From NCBI RefSeq assembly GCF_041060425.1, contig NZ_JAULBC010000004.1:434001-498000 (forward strand): 64,000 nucleotides of DNA, written 5' to 3'. This DNA comes from Danxiaibacter flavus. GTDB lineage: Bacteria; Bacteroidota; Bacteroidia; Chitinophagales; Chitinophagaceae. The notes under the pieces are model-generated. The model was not told the origin of the DNA. It made no database searches and saw only the letters and a program-made list of their open reading frames with translations. Positions within the stretch are counted from its first letter, which is position 1. Each line of letters opens with the position of its first letter. A program made the translations under genes and the position numbers. Positions 42,175 to 52,037 of this stretch are shown piece by piece.

Positions 42175-42355
42175 GCAGCATTTTTTAGCATTCTGCGATC
42201 ACCATTCAAAGCCTTTAGGGCTATTCCTTAATTAAGCTGCCTGAAAAATACATTGTTCTCCTGATTTTGGCGGTATATCCTTCCCGGATTCTTATATGCC
42301 TTTTTCACTAATACTTAATTAAATGGGTTTCTTTCAGAGGTTGATGCTGAGCTTT

Positions 42356-45172
42356 CTACTTAATAAATCTTCCTCTAAAAAACTCTTTTCCTACTATCAC
42401 TTCCACAAAATAAGAACCAGTAGCAAGGTTTGCAACATTCATAATCGTTTTCCAGCTGGCAGTTGCTTTAGTCTCATTTTCTTTACGCACAACAATCCTG
42501 CCATTCATATCTACTATACGGATGCTTAGTTTACCGGTCGTGCTATCATTGAGGTATACGCCAAGGTATGAATTAGCCGGTACAGGTGCAAGCGTTAAAC
42601 CTGGCTTTGTTACAATTTGCAAAGAGGGCATACCGGGGTCGCCACCACCCTGCTTTCGGAGTACCAAAAAGTTAATGCTGTCCGCAGCGGAAACACCATG
42701 GGAATTGTATACAATCAGTTTGAAAACATATGCACCTTCACTAAGATTCTGAATGGTTAAATCAGGAAGTGTAGTATCGGAAACGGAAAAACCTTGTGGA
42801 CCAGAAACATATTGCCATTTGTAAGATGTGATACTGTCGCCGGAGGAATATGAATATCTTCCATCCAAAGACAGTGAATTAACCGGCAGCACAATTGTAG
42901 AACTACCAAAAATTACAGCGACCGGTGGATTTGTTTGGTAGGAGCGGGAAACGTCAAACCTGAATGTATCTTGTGCTATCTTTCCGAGATCGTTCGTCAC
43001 CGTTAAGCTAATCGTATAAATGCCCGTACTAAGATTATGAAGTGTGATGGATGGGCTAAGTGAATCTACAATACTTAGTTCCGTTGGTCCGGAAATAAAC
43101 TTCCACAAGTACTTACGGATATTGCCGCTCAGATCATAAGAAGACAAACCGGTAAGCCTCACGGAATCAGCAGGCAAGTTAACAAGCGTATCTCCCTGGA
43201 TGATTGCAACTGGTTTCTTTTGTGCTGGCAGACTATCTGGTCTAACCAAAAAACTGAAAGTGTCAGTTGAAGATCCGCCCTGGGAATTCATGACAGTTAG
43301 CGAAATAACATACATGCCCACAACAAGACGATTGATATTTACCGATGATTTGGAAGAATCGCTTATGCCAAAGCTTTGAGGACCTGCAACATATTGCCAT
43401 TTATAAGATGTAATGGCTGCAACGGTATCGAACGACGCATTGCCACTCAACACAATTGAATCCACAGGCAACGTAACAAGTGTATCGCCTTTGATAATTG
43501 CAACCGGTTTAACTGGCGGTTTTGGCGGATGCACGACAAATCTAAATGTATCGGAAGCAAAGCCTCCTCCTGAGTTTCCCACTGTTAATGTAAAGGTGTA
43601 ACTACCCTCCACCAAATGATGCAGTTTTAATTGCTCATTCGTCCCGCCGCCAAATGTATAACTGAATGGCCCCGATATGTATTGCCAGTTATATGAAGTA
43701 ATATTACCGACTGTGTTGAAAGATGACGTTCCGCTAAGTGTTAATGAATCAACAGGTAAAGTAATTGCTGTATCCCCTGTAATAACAGGTATTGGCTTCA
43801 CAGGCGGCAGCACTTTAAAACTAAAAGTATCAGAAGCAGTTTCTTTCCGGTTATCTGTTACCGTAAGTGCAAAACTATACGAGCCTTCAACCAGACGCTG
43901 CAGATGCAGAACGGGCCCTGAGACATCTTTTACATTGTCATACGCTTTAGGTCCGGAAACCTGTTGCCATGCATACGAAACAATATATCCATCACTATCA
44001 TGCGATGAAGTTCCGTTAAGACTAACCGAATCAACAGGTAAAGTGATTAACGAGTCAGCAGAGACAACTGCAACGGGCAGCATATTTCTCACCACAACCA
44101 CACGTTTGTTTGTACTGAACATTGTGCCCGAACTGTTTTTAACTGTCAGTCTAAAAGTATATAAACCAGGAAGCAGATTTTGCACAGATGTTATTGGCGT
44201 TGCCTGGCTTTGAAATGATGGGTGGCCCGGGCCATTAACATATTGCCATTCATAAGAAGCTATTGGCATAATGCGCCCCCCGGTTGACGAGCTTCCGTTA
44301 AGCACAATCGAGTTGACAGGAAGATAAACTGTATCAGGTGCAGTTATACTGGGATGTAAAGAGTCAATCTGCCGCCGATACTGCAGCATCCATTCATAAA
44401 TATTCAGTCCCCGGGGTCGAAATTTCGGACTAAACATATGTGACCATGCATCGTGACCGCTTGTATCAAATATATCAAGCAACGGTTGTGGCTGATAAGC
44501 TGTTTTTTTAATGCGGTCTACCCAATCAGTTGTGGTACTTGGAAGAACTACGTGGTCTCCTTTATTTACTGCAAACCAGATCGGCAATTCGGTTTGCATG
44601 AGATTTTTTAAAGGAACATCCCTTACTACCAGGTTTTGCGAAGCAGTGGCAAATGCGGCAAACCGGTTGCTTCCCATAGTAGAATCGGTGCAATAAAACA
44701 TTGCAGTGCCCCCTCCATAACTGAGCCCCATGATGTACATTCTGCTTTGGTCTATGTTATAGCGCGAAACAACACTATCAACAAAATCATCAATTTCTGT
44801 CCATGTTCTCCCGGAAACAGAAAGTTGCGGGCAAATGATCACAAATTGAAAAGTGTCTTTATTTACAATGAATGAATCAGGAAATTTTTTGTATGCAATC
44901 AGCCTGGGAATATCATTTTTCAACAACTTTTTCAAATCGTAAAAATCGCCATTGCCTATTTCTCCTATTCCATGAAAGTAAAGCAGCAGCGGATATTTTT
45001 TGGGAGATGACGAATCATATCCATGCGGTAAATATTCCCAATAGCCACCGATATGCTTGGTAATGCGTGCGGTTACAGGAGTAAAAGTCTGTGCTGCTGT
45101 TCTTATGGAAAAAGCAGCTATCAATATGAGAAAAAATGGCATATGAACTTTGCTGACGTAAAGTTTCTTCAT
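42356..45172 (-). CDS. secreted esterase-like protein with 6 PKD-type repeats and T9SS sorting domain
   Basis: A 938-residue paralogue of the preceding gene product with the same order of parts: signal peptide, alpha/beta-hydrolase (nucleophile S151 in MGLSYGG, histidine in DTSGHDAW), six PKD-like repeats of about 90-96 residues, and a C-terminal sorting domain (LAPVPANSYLGV ... GSYFVEVIVG ... RGRFIK). It lies upstream in the same direction with 181 bp between, so the two may be co-expressed. The difference in repeat number points to expansion or loss of modules after gene duplication. Confidence 0.85.
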   Translation of the reverse strand: MKKLYVSKVHMPFFLILIAAFSIRTAAQTFTPVTARITKHIGGYWEYLPHGYDSSSPKKYPLLLYFHGIGEIGNGDFYDLKKLLKNDIPRLIAYKKFPDSFIVNKDTFQFVIICPQLSVSGRTWTEIDDFVDSVVSRYNIDQSRMYIMGLSYGGGTAMFYCTDSTMGSNRFAAFATASQNLVVRDVPLKNLMQTELPIWFAVNKGDHVVLPSTTTDWVDRIKKTAYQPQPLLDIFDTSGHDAWSHMFSPKFRPRGLNIYEWMLQYRRQIDSLHPSITAPDTVYLPVNSIVLNGSSSTGGRIMPIASYEWQYVNGPGHPSFQSQATPITSVQNLLPGLYTFRLTVKNSSGTMFSTNKRVVVVRNMLPVAVVSADSLITLPVDSVSLNGTSSHDSDGYIVSYAWQQVSGPKAYDNVKDVSGPVLHLQRLVEGSYSFALTVTDNRKETASDTFSFKVLPPVKPIPVITGDTAITLPVDSLTLSGTSSFNTVGNITSYNWQYISGPFSYTFGGGTNEQLKLHHLVEGSYTFTLTVGNSGGGFASDTFRFVVHPPKPPVKPVAIIKGDTLVTLPVDSIVLSGNASFDTVAAITSYKWQYVAGPQSFGISDSSKSSVNINRLVVGMYVISLTVMNSQGGSSTDTFSFLVRPDSLPAQKKPVAIIQGDTLVNLPADSVRLTGLSSYDLSGNIRKYLWKFISGPTELSIVDSLSPSITLHNLSTGIYTISLTVTNDLGKIAQDTFRFDVSRSYQTNPPVAVIFGSSTIVLPVNSLSLDGRYSYSSGDSITSYKWQYVSGPQGFSVSDTTLPDLTIQNLSEGAYVFKLIVYNSHGVSAADSINFLVLRKQGGGDPGMPSLQIVTKPGLTLAPVPANSYLGVYLNDSTTGKLSIRIVDMNGRIVVRKENETKATASWKTIMNVANLATGSYFVEVIVGKEFFRGRFIK

Positions 45173-45337
45173 TAGACTTTATCATTTTAAAAATGATTCA
45201 GGCAAAATGCAATCGGGGACATTTTTTTCTCAATTAAATATTGGATCAGAATTTCTCAGAGGGAGGAATAAATAAGTGGAGATTGAGTATTAAAAATAAC
45301 ATTTCTTTTATAACATATACATTAAAATGCCGTTATT

Positions 45338-45373
45338 ACACAAAAAATGCCGGCGTTTGGCCAGCATTTTTAT
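45338..45373 (-). terminator. terminator of purM
   Basis: A-rich ATGCCGGC and GGCCAGCAT segments form an imperfect stem with A and T tracts on either side, 20 bp after the purM stop on the minus strand. Confidence 0.6.
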
Positions 45374-45392
45374 ATTGAAGAAATAAAATTAT

Positions 45393-46565
45393 TTAGTACT
45401 CTATTATATTGCTATTTACAGTAAGCTGTAATTTTTTTTCAGTTGATGTTTCAACACGTCCGATTATTTTAGCCTCGATTTTAAATGATGAAGCAATTTC
45501 AATCATTTTTTCCGCAGCTTTTTCATTGGTGAAAATTTCGAGTCTGTGCCCCATGTTAAACACCTGGTACATCTCCTTGTCATCAGCTCCAGAATTTGCC
45601 TGTATAAGTTTAAACACAGGAGGAGCCTCAAACAAATTATCCTTAACAACTTTCAGAGAAGCGGGGAGATATTTCATGCATTTTGTCTGGCCACCTCCAC
45701 TGCAATGGATTACGCCATCTATGTCATCAAAATAATTATCCAGCAAGGCTTTCATTAAAGGTGCATATGTACGTGTTGGGCTCAGAATTAATTTGCCAAT
45801 ATTAATATCAGCAAAACCCGGAACACCGGCGGCATCGGTCATCCTGTTTTTGCCAATGTAAACTACATTCTTATTTAAAGAGGGTTCGAATGTTTCAGGG
45901 AAATTATCGCCATAATATTTATTCAGCACATCATGACGAGCGCTGGTTAAGCCGTTGCTTCCAATCCCGCTGTTGTAAGCAGTTTCATACGTTGTTTGTC
46001 CGGCACTTGCGAAACCCACAATAACGTTGCCTGCTTTTATATTGTTATTGGTGATCACTTTGCTTTTGGGCCAGCGTGCCATCATGGTTCCATTTACAGC
46101 AATTGTTCTTACCACATCTCCCACATCTGCTGTTTCGCCGCCGAGATACTGAATGTTTACACCGTATTTTTTCAATTCATCAAAAAACTCCTGTGTACCG
46201 TTAATCACTTGTTCCAATACTTCACCGGGAATGATCGTTTTATTTCTATCAATAGTTGAAGAAAAAAGCAGATTATCACACACGCCCACACACAGCAGAT
46301 CATCAAGGTTCATGGCCACAGCATCCTGGGCAATTCCTTTCCATACGGAAATATCGCCTGTTTCTTTCCAGTACAAATAAGCAAGAATGCTTTTGGTGCC
46401 TGCACCGTCGGCATGCATAATATTTACAAAATCATTGTCCTGCCCTATGAAATCCGGATACATCTTACAAAATGCATGTTCATATAAACCCTGGTCCAGC
46501 TTTTTAATAGCCGCATGAACTTCTTCTTTTTGTGCAGAAACACCTCGTTGTGCGTATAATGACAT
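45393..46565 (-). CDS. purM: phosphoribosylformylglycinamidine cyclo-ligase (AIR synthase)
   Basis: PurM closes the imidazole ring of AIR in purine synthesis. The 390-residue protein has NIMHADGAGTKSILAYLYW, the IAQDAVAMNLDDLLCVG helix, IQYLGGETADVGDVVRT (ATP site) and the GFASAGQTTYETAYNSGIGSNG-type glycine-rich loop, in the order seen in the longer Bacteroidota form. A lone purine gene here; the rest of the pathway is elsewhere. Confidence 0.93.
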   Translation of the reverse strand: MSLYAQRGVSAQKEEVHAAIKKLDQGLYEHAFCKMYPDFIGQDNDFVNIMHADGAGTKSILAYLYWKETGDISVWKGIAQDAVAMNLDDLLCVGVCDNLLFSSTIDRNKTIIPGEVLEQVINGTQEFFDELKKYGVNIQYLGGETADVGDVVRTIAVNGTMMARWPKSKVITNNNIKAGNVIVGFASAGQTTYETAYNSGIGSNGLTSARHDVLNKYYGDNFPETFEPSLNKNVVYIGKNRMTDAAGVPGFADINIGKLILSPTRTYAPLMKALLDNYFDDIDGVIHCSGGGQTKCMKYLPASLKVVKDNLFEAPPVFKLIQANSGADDKEMYQVFNMGHRLEIFTNEKAAEKMIEIASSFKIEAKIIGRVETSTEKKLQLTVNSNIIEY

Positions 46566-46804
46566 CTATTTTTTAGTTGAATTGGTGCAAATGTACAATT
46601 CAAATATTAATCGGCTGTAAGGTCACGGTACGGATTTACACTTACATGGCTAAAGGTTATCTAGTGACTATTGCCTACTCATATAATCAGTTATTACTAT
46701 TTGTTGCAAAATTCGCTGGCATTTTTAGAAATTATTCCGCATAACCCGGTAATCAATCGTTTGCGTAAATATTAAAAATAGCTTTAAAAAAAGTTAAAAC
46801 CAGA
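46566..46804. other. divergent gap between purM and susC
   Basis: An AT-rich region with the purM promoter on one side and the susC promoter on the other. No gene or repeat family is visible. Confidence 0.4.
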
Positions 46805-46893
46805 TAAATTTGAAGTTGCCACTGGTACGCTAACTACTAACGAATTATGAGGTTGCTATTCCTTTCAATTCGGGTACAACGTACCGTTTTTTT
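46805..46893 (+). promoter_or_regulatory. susC promoter and leader with hairpin plus T tract
   Basis: TAAATTTG (46805-46812) is an exact TAnnTTTG element. In the resulting leader of about 100 nt, GGTAC (46873-46877) pairs with GTACC (46881-46885), and seven T follow (46887-46893). This is a weak intrinsic terminator that could attenuate the susCD transcript. Confidence 0.4.
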
Positions 46894-46916
46894 AACCGCT
46901 AGATTAAAGTCAAATT

Positions 46917-49900
46917 ATGAGAAAATTGAACCTCCACAAACACTTGTTTGTGTGGCTGATTGCATGTTTTAGCGTTTCCCTTTTACATGCCCAGCAAACT
47001 ACTGTTCGGGGAAAAGTGACCAACTCAAAAGGAGAACCGGTTTCATGGGCCAATGTTATTGTCAAAGAAACTAAAAAAGGAACTTTTACCGCACAGGATG
47101 GTACTTATTCAGTCACCCTGTCGACTAACTCGTCAGATCAGACATTAGTATTTTCTTCAACGGGATTTGTTGAAAAAGAAGAGCTGATAAATGGCCGCGC
47201 TGTAATAGACGTTGTTCTGCAGGACCAAACCAATAAATTGGACGAGGTGCTGGTTGTTGCATATGGTACAGCGAAAAAATCTACTTATACCGGTTCTGCC
47301 GTTACCATTAATTCAGAAAAAATAAGTAAGATCTCCGGCTCTGGATTAGCCGAAACGTTACAGGGTATGAGCGCCGGCGTAAACGTGGTAAATAATGAAG
47401 GGAATCCTGGTGGGGACACTCGTATTCAAATACGTGGAATTGGTTCTATGAGCGCATCATCTAACCCGCTGTATGTAGTTGATGGTATGCCGTATGATGG
47501 TAAGCTGACTTCCATATCGCCCAGCGACATTGAGTCTATGACAGTTTTAAAAGATGCTGCTGCAGCTTCTTTATATGGGTCACGTGCGGCTAACGGCGTA
47601 ATTGTAATCACCACTAAAAAGGGTAAAGCTGGTCAGCCCAGAATTAATTTTAGAAGTGCTTTAGGTACATCTGATCTTGCTGTAAAAAATCCTACAAAAG
47701 CCAATCCCTACCAGCAATTAACCAATACCTGGGAGGGCCTGTATAATGATCAGTTCTATAAATATGGTCAGACGGATGCGTTTGCCAGGCAATTCGCAAC
47801 TGACAATGTATTGCCAAGACTATTAAAGAAAACATTTGATTCCAACGGAAAAGCCATTTATGTGTCGCCTTTTAAATACATAGACGAAGATTATGTTTTA
47901 ACAACAGGTGAAATTAATCCGGATTTGAAGATGGCGTGGAACCCGTCAGACTATGATGCTTATGGCGCTGTATATAGCCGTAAACTTCGCCAGGATTATA
48001 GCATGGATGTAAGCGGTGCCAGTAAAGATGGTAAAACCAATTACTTTTTTTCAAGCTCTTATTTAGACGATAAAGGCTACGGACTTTCGCAGTATTACAA
48101 ACGTTATGGCTTTCGCGCCAATATTTCTACCCAGGTAAACAACTGGCTGGAAGTTGGTGGTAATATGGCATACAGCAATTCCCGCCAAAACACGTCCGGC
48201 TTTATCCGTGCACTGGTATTTTCATCCACGATGGCTTCTCCGTGGTTAAGAAACCAGGACAATACTGATTGGGTTTATTCAGAAAAAACAGGCATCAGAA
48301 TGCTTGATTACGGATCTTATATAAATAATTTCTTCGGCGCGCAACCATTGTCGGGATCTGGGGATTATTGGAATAACCCAAATGATTTTGACTTCAATAA
48401 CGTTGTAGGAAGTATGCTTTCTTCACGCTTTTATGCCAGCGCAAAATTGCCGTTCGATATTAAATTCAAAACCAACATCAGCATTGATGATAACCTGTTG
48501 CAAAATATAAGTTACGGCTCAGCTGTGCACGGCGGCGATCAGCTGGCGCCTTATGGTGTTACTGTTAAAACCAACGGCGGAACTGCTTCACGTGACAATG
48601 ACCGAATCACTTCCCTTACGTGGAATAACTTGTTAACGTATGACAAAAGATTCGGCAACAATTCACTAAGTGTATTGGCCGGTCAGGAATTATATTCTTA
48701 CAGGGACTTATATAATTCCGCTTACGGGGAAGGCATTATGCAGTTAGGCCAGTATGAGCTTGCAGCAACCACCAAAAACTGGTCAAACACTTCTTATAGA
48801 AACGTGTATGGCCTGTTAAGCTTTTTAGGTAAAGTAGACTATGGATTTATGGATAAATACTTTGTATCCGCCAGCGTTAGAAGCGATGGCTCTTCCAAGT
48901 TTTCAAAAACAAACCGTTGGGGTAATTTCTTCTCTGCTGGTGCTTCATGGAAATTATCACAGGAAGCTTTCATGAAAAATACCAGGTGGATAGATTATAT
49001 GTCACTAAGAGCCAGCTACGGTACATCCGGTAACGATAAACTCCTGAGTCCACAAGGCGACATGATGTACTATGCTTACCAGGGCACTTATGAGAATGAC
49101 AACATGTACAACATGCCGGGTTTAAAACCTGCAACTGTTCCTACGCCTAATCTTAAATGGGAAAAAAATGCGCAGTTTAACGCTGCAGTAGATTTCAAAT
49201 TATTCCATTTCCTGAATGGTACTGTTGAATACTATGAACGTAAATCAAAAGATCTATTATATTATCAGCGAGCTCCATTGTCCAGCCAGGTCGGTTCAGC
49301 AATCGGCTTTAATACGAACCTGGGCGATATCTCGAACCGTGGTTTTGAAATTACACTTGGAGCAACAGCTATCAATACATCTGATTTCAGATGGAGTATT
49401 GACGCCAACTGGTCTTCTTTAACCAACAAGATAACCTACCTGCCCGGAGATCCATTTCTTTACACTGAAAGAGTTGCTTCCTACAGAATGGAAAAAGGTC
49501 ATTCCCGTTATGAATTCTATATGCCCAGCTCAGCAGGTGTAGATCCCCAAACAGGCAGCGCTCTTTATTGGATTACTGATGCGTCCGGCAAAAAAGTAAC
49601 AACTGACAACTTCAGCAAGGTAACTGCCAATGATTATACATGGCAGGGCTCAGCACTTCCAAAAGGTTACGGATCAATTACCAACAGCTTTCAGTACAAG
49701 GGATTTGATGGTTCGTTCATGTTCTACTATTCTTATGGATCAAAAATGTTTGACTATACCTATATGGAGCGCGTAACCTTACGTGGTGGCGTTGGCGTAA
49801 TACAGGATTTAGTTGGAGACAGATGGAGAAAACCAGGTGATAACGCGTTACTGCCACGATGGTCTGATGATGATTATTCAAGCACGCGCAAACCAACCAA

Positions 49901-50171
49901 CTTCTGGATATTCAATAATGATTACATAAGATTAAGAAACCTTAGCATTGGTTATACATTCCCCAAACAATGGTTACAAAGAGCAGGCATCTCCAAATTG
50001 AGAATATATGTATCAGGCGATAACCTGCTAACTTTTGGAAGCGCCAAACAACGTTACTCTGATCCGGAAACAGGTGTTACTGGTAATAACTATAATGGCA
50101 ATAGCGTAACGGATAACGGCTATCCTGGTTCAAGGAGAGTATATATGGGCGGAGTACAAATTTCGTTATAA
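46917..50171 (+). CDS. SusC/RagA-type TonB-dependent outer-membrane transporter
   Basis: A 1084-residue outer-membrane protein. Signal peptide to about residue 26, then a carboxypeptidase-regulatory-like domain (TTVRGKVTNSKGEPVSWANV, about 28-100), a TonB box region (LDEVLVVAYG), the plug with IRGIGSMSASSNPLYVVDGMP and MTVLKDAAAASLYGSRAANGVI, and a 22-strand-type barrel ending in GVQISL. It imports oligosaccharides or peptides with the SusD lipoprotein encoded 20 bp downstream. No glycoside hydrolase, ECF sigma factor or anti-sigma gene lies nearby, so the substrate is open. Confidence 0.96.
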   Translation: MRKLNLHKHLFVWLIACFSVSLLHAQQTTVRGKVTNSKGEPVSWANVIVKETKKGTFTAQDGTYSVTLSTNSSDQTLVFSSTGFVEKEELINGRAVIDVVLQDQTNKLDEVLVVAYGTAKKSTYTGSAVTINSEKISKISGSGLAETLQGMSAGVNVVNNEGNPGGDTRIQIRGIGSMSASSNPLYVVDGMPYDGKLTSISPSDIESMTVLKDAAAASLYGSRAANGVIVITTKKGKAGQPRINFRSALGTSDLAVKNPTKANPYQQLTNTWEGLYNDQFYKYGQTDAFARQFATDNVLPRLLKKTFDSNGKAIYVSPFKYIDEDYVLTTGEINPDLKMAWNPSDYDAYGAVYSRKLRQDYSMDVSGASKDGKTNYFFSSSYLDDKGYGLSQYYKRYGFRANISTQVNNWLEVGGNMAYSNSRQNTSGFIRALVFSSTMASPWLRNQDNTDWVYSEKTGIRMLDYGSYINNFFGAQPLSGSGDYWNNPNDFDFNNVVGSMLSSRFYASAKLPFDIKFKTNISIDDNLLQNISYGSAVHGGDQLAPYGVTVKTNGGTASRDNDRITSLTWNNLLTYDKRFGNNSLSVLAGQELYSYRDLYNSAYGEGIMQLGQYELAATTKNWSNTSYRNVYGLLSFLGKVDYGFMDKYFVSASVRSDGSSKFSKTNRWGNFFSAGASWKLSQEAFMKNTRWIDYMSLRASYGTSGNDKLLSPQGDMMYYAYQGTYENDNMYNMPGLKPATVPTPNLKWEKNAQFNAAVDFKLFHFLNGTVEYYERKSKDLLYYQRAPLSSQVGSAIGFNTNLGDISNRGFEITLGATAINTSDFRWSIDANWSSLTNKITYLPGDPFLYTERVASYRMEKGHSRYEFYMPSSAGVDPQTGSALYWITDASGKKVTTDNFSKVTANDYTWQGSALPKGYGSITNSFQYKGFDGSFMFYYSYGSKMFDYTYMERVTLRGGVGVIQDLVGDRWRKPGDNALLPRWSDDDYSSTRKPTNFWIFNNDYIRLRNLSIGYTFPKQWLQRAGISKLRIYVSGDNLLTFGSAKQRYSDPETGVTGNNYNGNSVTDNGYPGSRRVYMGGVQISL

Positions 50172-50191
50172 CCAATTAAAGCGAATTCAAG

Positions 50192-51811
50192 ATGCAAAAG
50201 AATATAAGATCATTTCGATTTATAGCCATGCTTATTACAGCCATTTCTTTTACGGCTTGTACTAAAGTAATGGATACAAATTCATCAACGGCAATTTCTG
50301 ATGAAATGGCGGAGGCGAGTGCCACCAATTTAAATATGGTTCTCACTTCTACATACCGGGAGTTATTTTTTAACATACAAGGCAGTGAAAATGCTGGTCC
50401 ACAAAATTTACCTGGTGGCGATGGTGTTTATGCAGGCTTAACTGGTTTACAGATGTATGTTGACATTGGAGGCGCAGATATATTGAGCCATACGAACATG
50501 GGTTACAACCCCGTAACAACTTACAAATACGATCCGGTTAAAACACAGTTTACCGGTAATGCAAGCGCTATCTGGCAGTCAATGTATCTTTCAATTAACC
50601 AGGCAAATATCATACTGGATAATATTGATGCGGCTACGGGTGAAGCTGATTTTAAAGATCAAATTAAAGGACAGGCGCTCGCTATTCGTGGCTTGTGTTA
50701 CTTTCACTTAATTCAAAATTACCAGCAGACCTACATGCTGGCTAAAAACAAGCCAGGTGTTATTTTGCGTACATCTTCAACACAGGACAATAGTTTGCCG
50801 CGCGCTACGGTTGAAGAATGCTATCAACAAATTCTAAGCGATTTAAAAGGAGCTAAAGAGAGCCTGGCCAAATTTACACGCAGCAACAAATGGACAATTG
50901 ATAAAACAATTGTATCAGGTATTCTTGCCCGCGTTTACCTTGTAATGAATGACTGGACAAATGCATTGGCCGAAGCCACAACCGTTTATAGCCAATACAA
51001 CCAGCTAATGACACGTGACCAGTTCAGAAGCGGTTTTGATGATGCCATTACCAATAACTATGCAGAAGTAGCATGGGCCGTACCATTTACCAGCACGGAT
51101 AATTTAGGCGGCGAAACTCAGTTTAACTTTTGGTACAACCAGGATGCTTCTTATGGTGAAGGATATTCAGATGGGCCTATCTACAGCTTTCTTAATCTGT
51201 TCGCAGATGGTGAATTTGAACAGCTTTTTGAAAAAACAGATGACAGGTACCAGTTCTGGAAACGCACCAACAATGCAAGCGCCGAAATCAATACCAAATG
51301 GGCTTATGATAAGTATAAACATTATGGTGACGGCGGCGGTGCAGTACAAAGCAATACGCGTCCCGAGGTGACATTAATGCGCGGTGCAGAGATGTTGTTG
51401 ATTATGGCAGAAGCTTCTGCACAATTAAACAATGGAAATGGGTTGACTTATTTGAACAATCTGCAAAAAGCACGCAACGTTAAAAATTTGACCAACGCCA
51501 GCGGTAAAGACCTGCTGGAAGCCATTTATGTTGAAAGACGCAAAGAGCTTTTATGTGAGGGCGTTACCGGCATATATGATTTGTTGCGCTTACAAAAACC
51601 ATTGATCCGCAAATGCCAGACGCCTTCATATGTAGAAGGTCACTATACCTGGGGTGTATCGTTCCTTGATGGTTATAACGCATCTTCTGCAAACCCGGTT
51701 GGTACAATTCCTTCAAACGATTACCGCTTTATATGCCAGATTCCCCAAATGGAGTTTGCCAATAATAAAGCACTGACTGCTGCCGATCAAAACCCCTTCC
51801 AGGGACAATAA
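50192..51811 (+). CDS. SusD/RagB-type surface lipoprotein
   Basis: A 539-residue lipoprotein, the substrate-capturing lid of the SusC transporter. Lipobox FTAC at about 21-24, then the TPR-like helical framework (IWQSMYLSINQANIILDNI, GQALAIRGLCYFHLIQNY), and the C-terminal RagB segment with MRGAEMLLIMAEASAQLNN and YVERRKELLCEG. Co-transcribed with susC and ended by a terminator. Confidence 0.96.
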   Translation: MQKNIRSFRFIAMLITAISFTACTKVMDTNSSTAISDEMAEASATNLNMVLTSTYRELFFNIQGSENAGPQNLPGGDGVYAGLTGLQMYVDIGGADILSHTNMGYNPVTTYKYDPVKTQFTGNASAIWQSMYLSINQANIILDNIDAATGEADFKDQIKGQALAIRGLCYFHLIQNYQQTYMLAKNKPGVILRTSSTQDNSLPRATVEECYQQILSDLKGAKESLAKFTRSNKWTIDKTIVSGILARVYLVMNDWTNALAEATTVYSQYNQLMTRDQFRSGFDDAITNNYAEVAWAVPFTSTDNLGGETQFNFWYNQDASYGEGYSDGPIYSFLNLFADGEFEQLFEKTDDRYQFWKRTNNASAEINTKWAYDKYKHYGDGGGAVQSNTRPEVTLMRGAEMLLIMAEASAQLNNGNGLTYLNNLQKARNVKNLTNASGKDLLEAIYVERRKELLCEGVTGIYDLLRLQKPLIRKCQTPSYVEGHYTWGVSFLDGYNASSANPVGTIPSNDYRFICQIPQMEFANNKALTAADQNPFQGQ

Positions 51812-51828
51812 TCCAGTCTTTACTAATA

Positions 51829-51863
51829 AAAACGCCGTTAGTTTTTGCTAACGGCGTTTTTTT
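51829..51863 (+). terminator. terminator of susCD
   Basis: AACGCCGTTAG and CTAACGGCGTT form a perfect 11-bp stem with a 6-nt loop, followed by a T tract. Confidence 0.9.
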
Positions 51864-51920
51864 ATACCAAAATAAATCCTGCGTTTTCAGGAAGCCGCGC
51901 AAAATGAGGATGCTTTAAAT

Positions 51921-51950
51921 TAAGTACTTCGTACATCGTAATTCGTACTT
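51921..51950. repeat. single GTACTTC heptamer unit before ribF
   Basis: GTACTTC / GTACATC / GTAATTC / GTACTTT words, followed by TTTAATGAACC, match the unit of the 19.2-19.9 kb tandem array. Confidence 0.6.
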
Positions 51951-52019
51951 TTTAATGAACCCAACCGACTGGCTAAAGCTAATATTCAAATTTTCATCCA
52001 CGATTGCAACAGTTTCTCT

Positions 52020-52027
52020 TAGTTTTG
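52020..52027 (+). promoter_or_regulatory. -7 element of ribF
   Basis: TAGTTTTG fits TAnnTTTG, 10 bp before the ATG, so the mRNA leader would be only about 5 nt. Confidence 0.45.
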
Positions 52028-52037
52028 CGCCACAATT

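Noticed and set aside
43677..44213. Long antisense ORF within the smaller esterase gene
   Set aside because: A mirror of the PKD-repeat coding strand; no independent features. The same holds for antisense frames at 38723-39187 and elsewhere in these genes.
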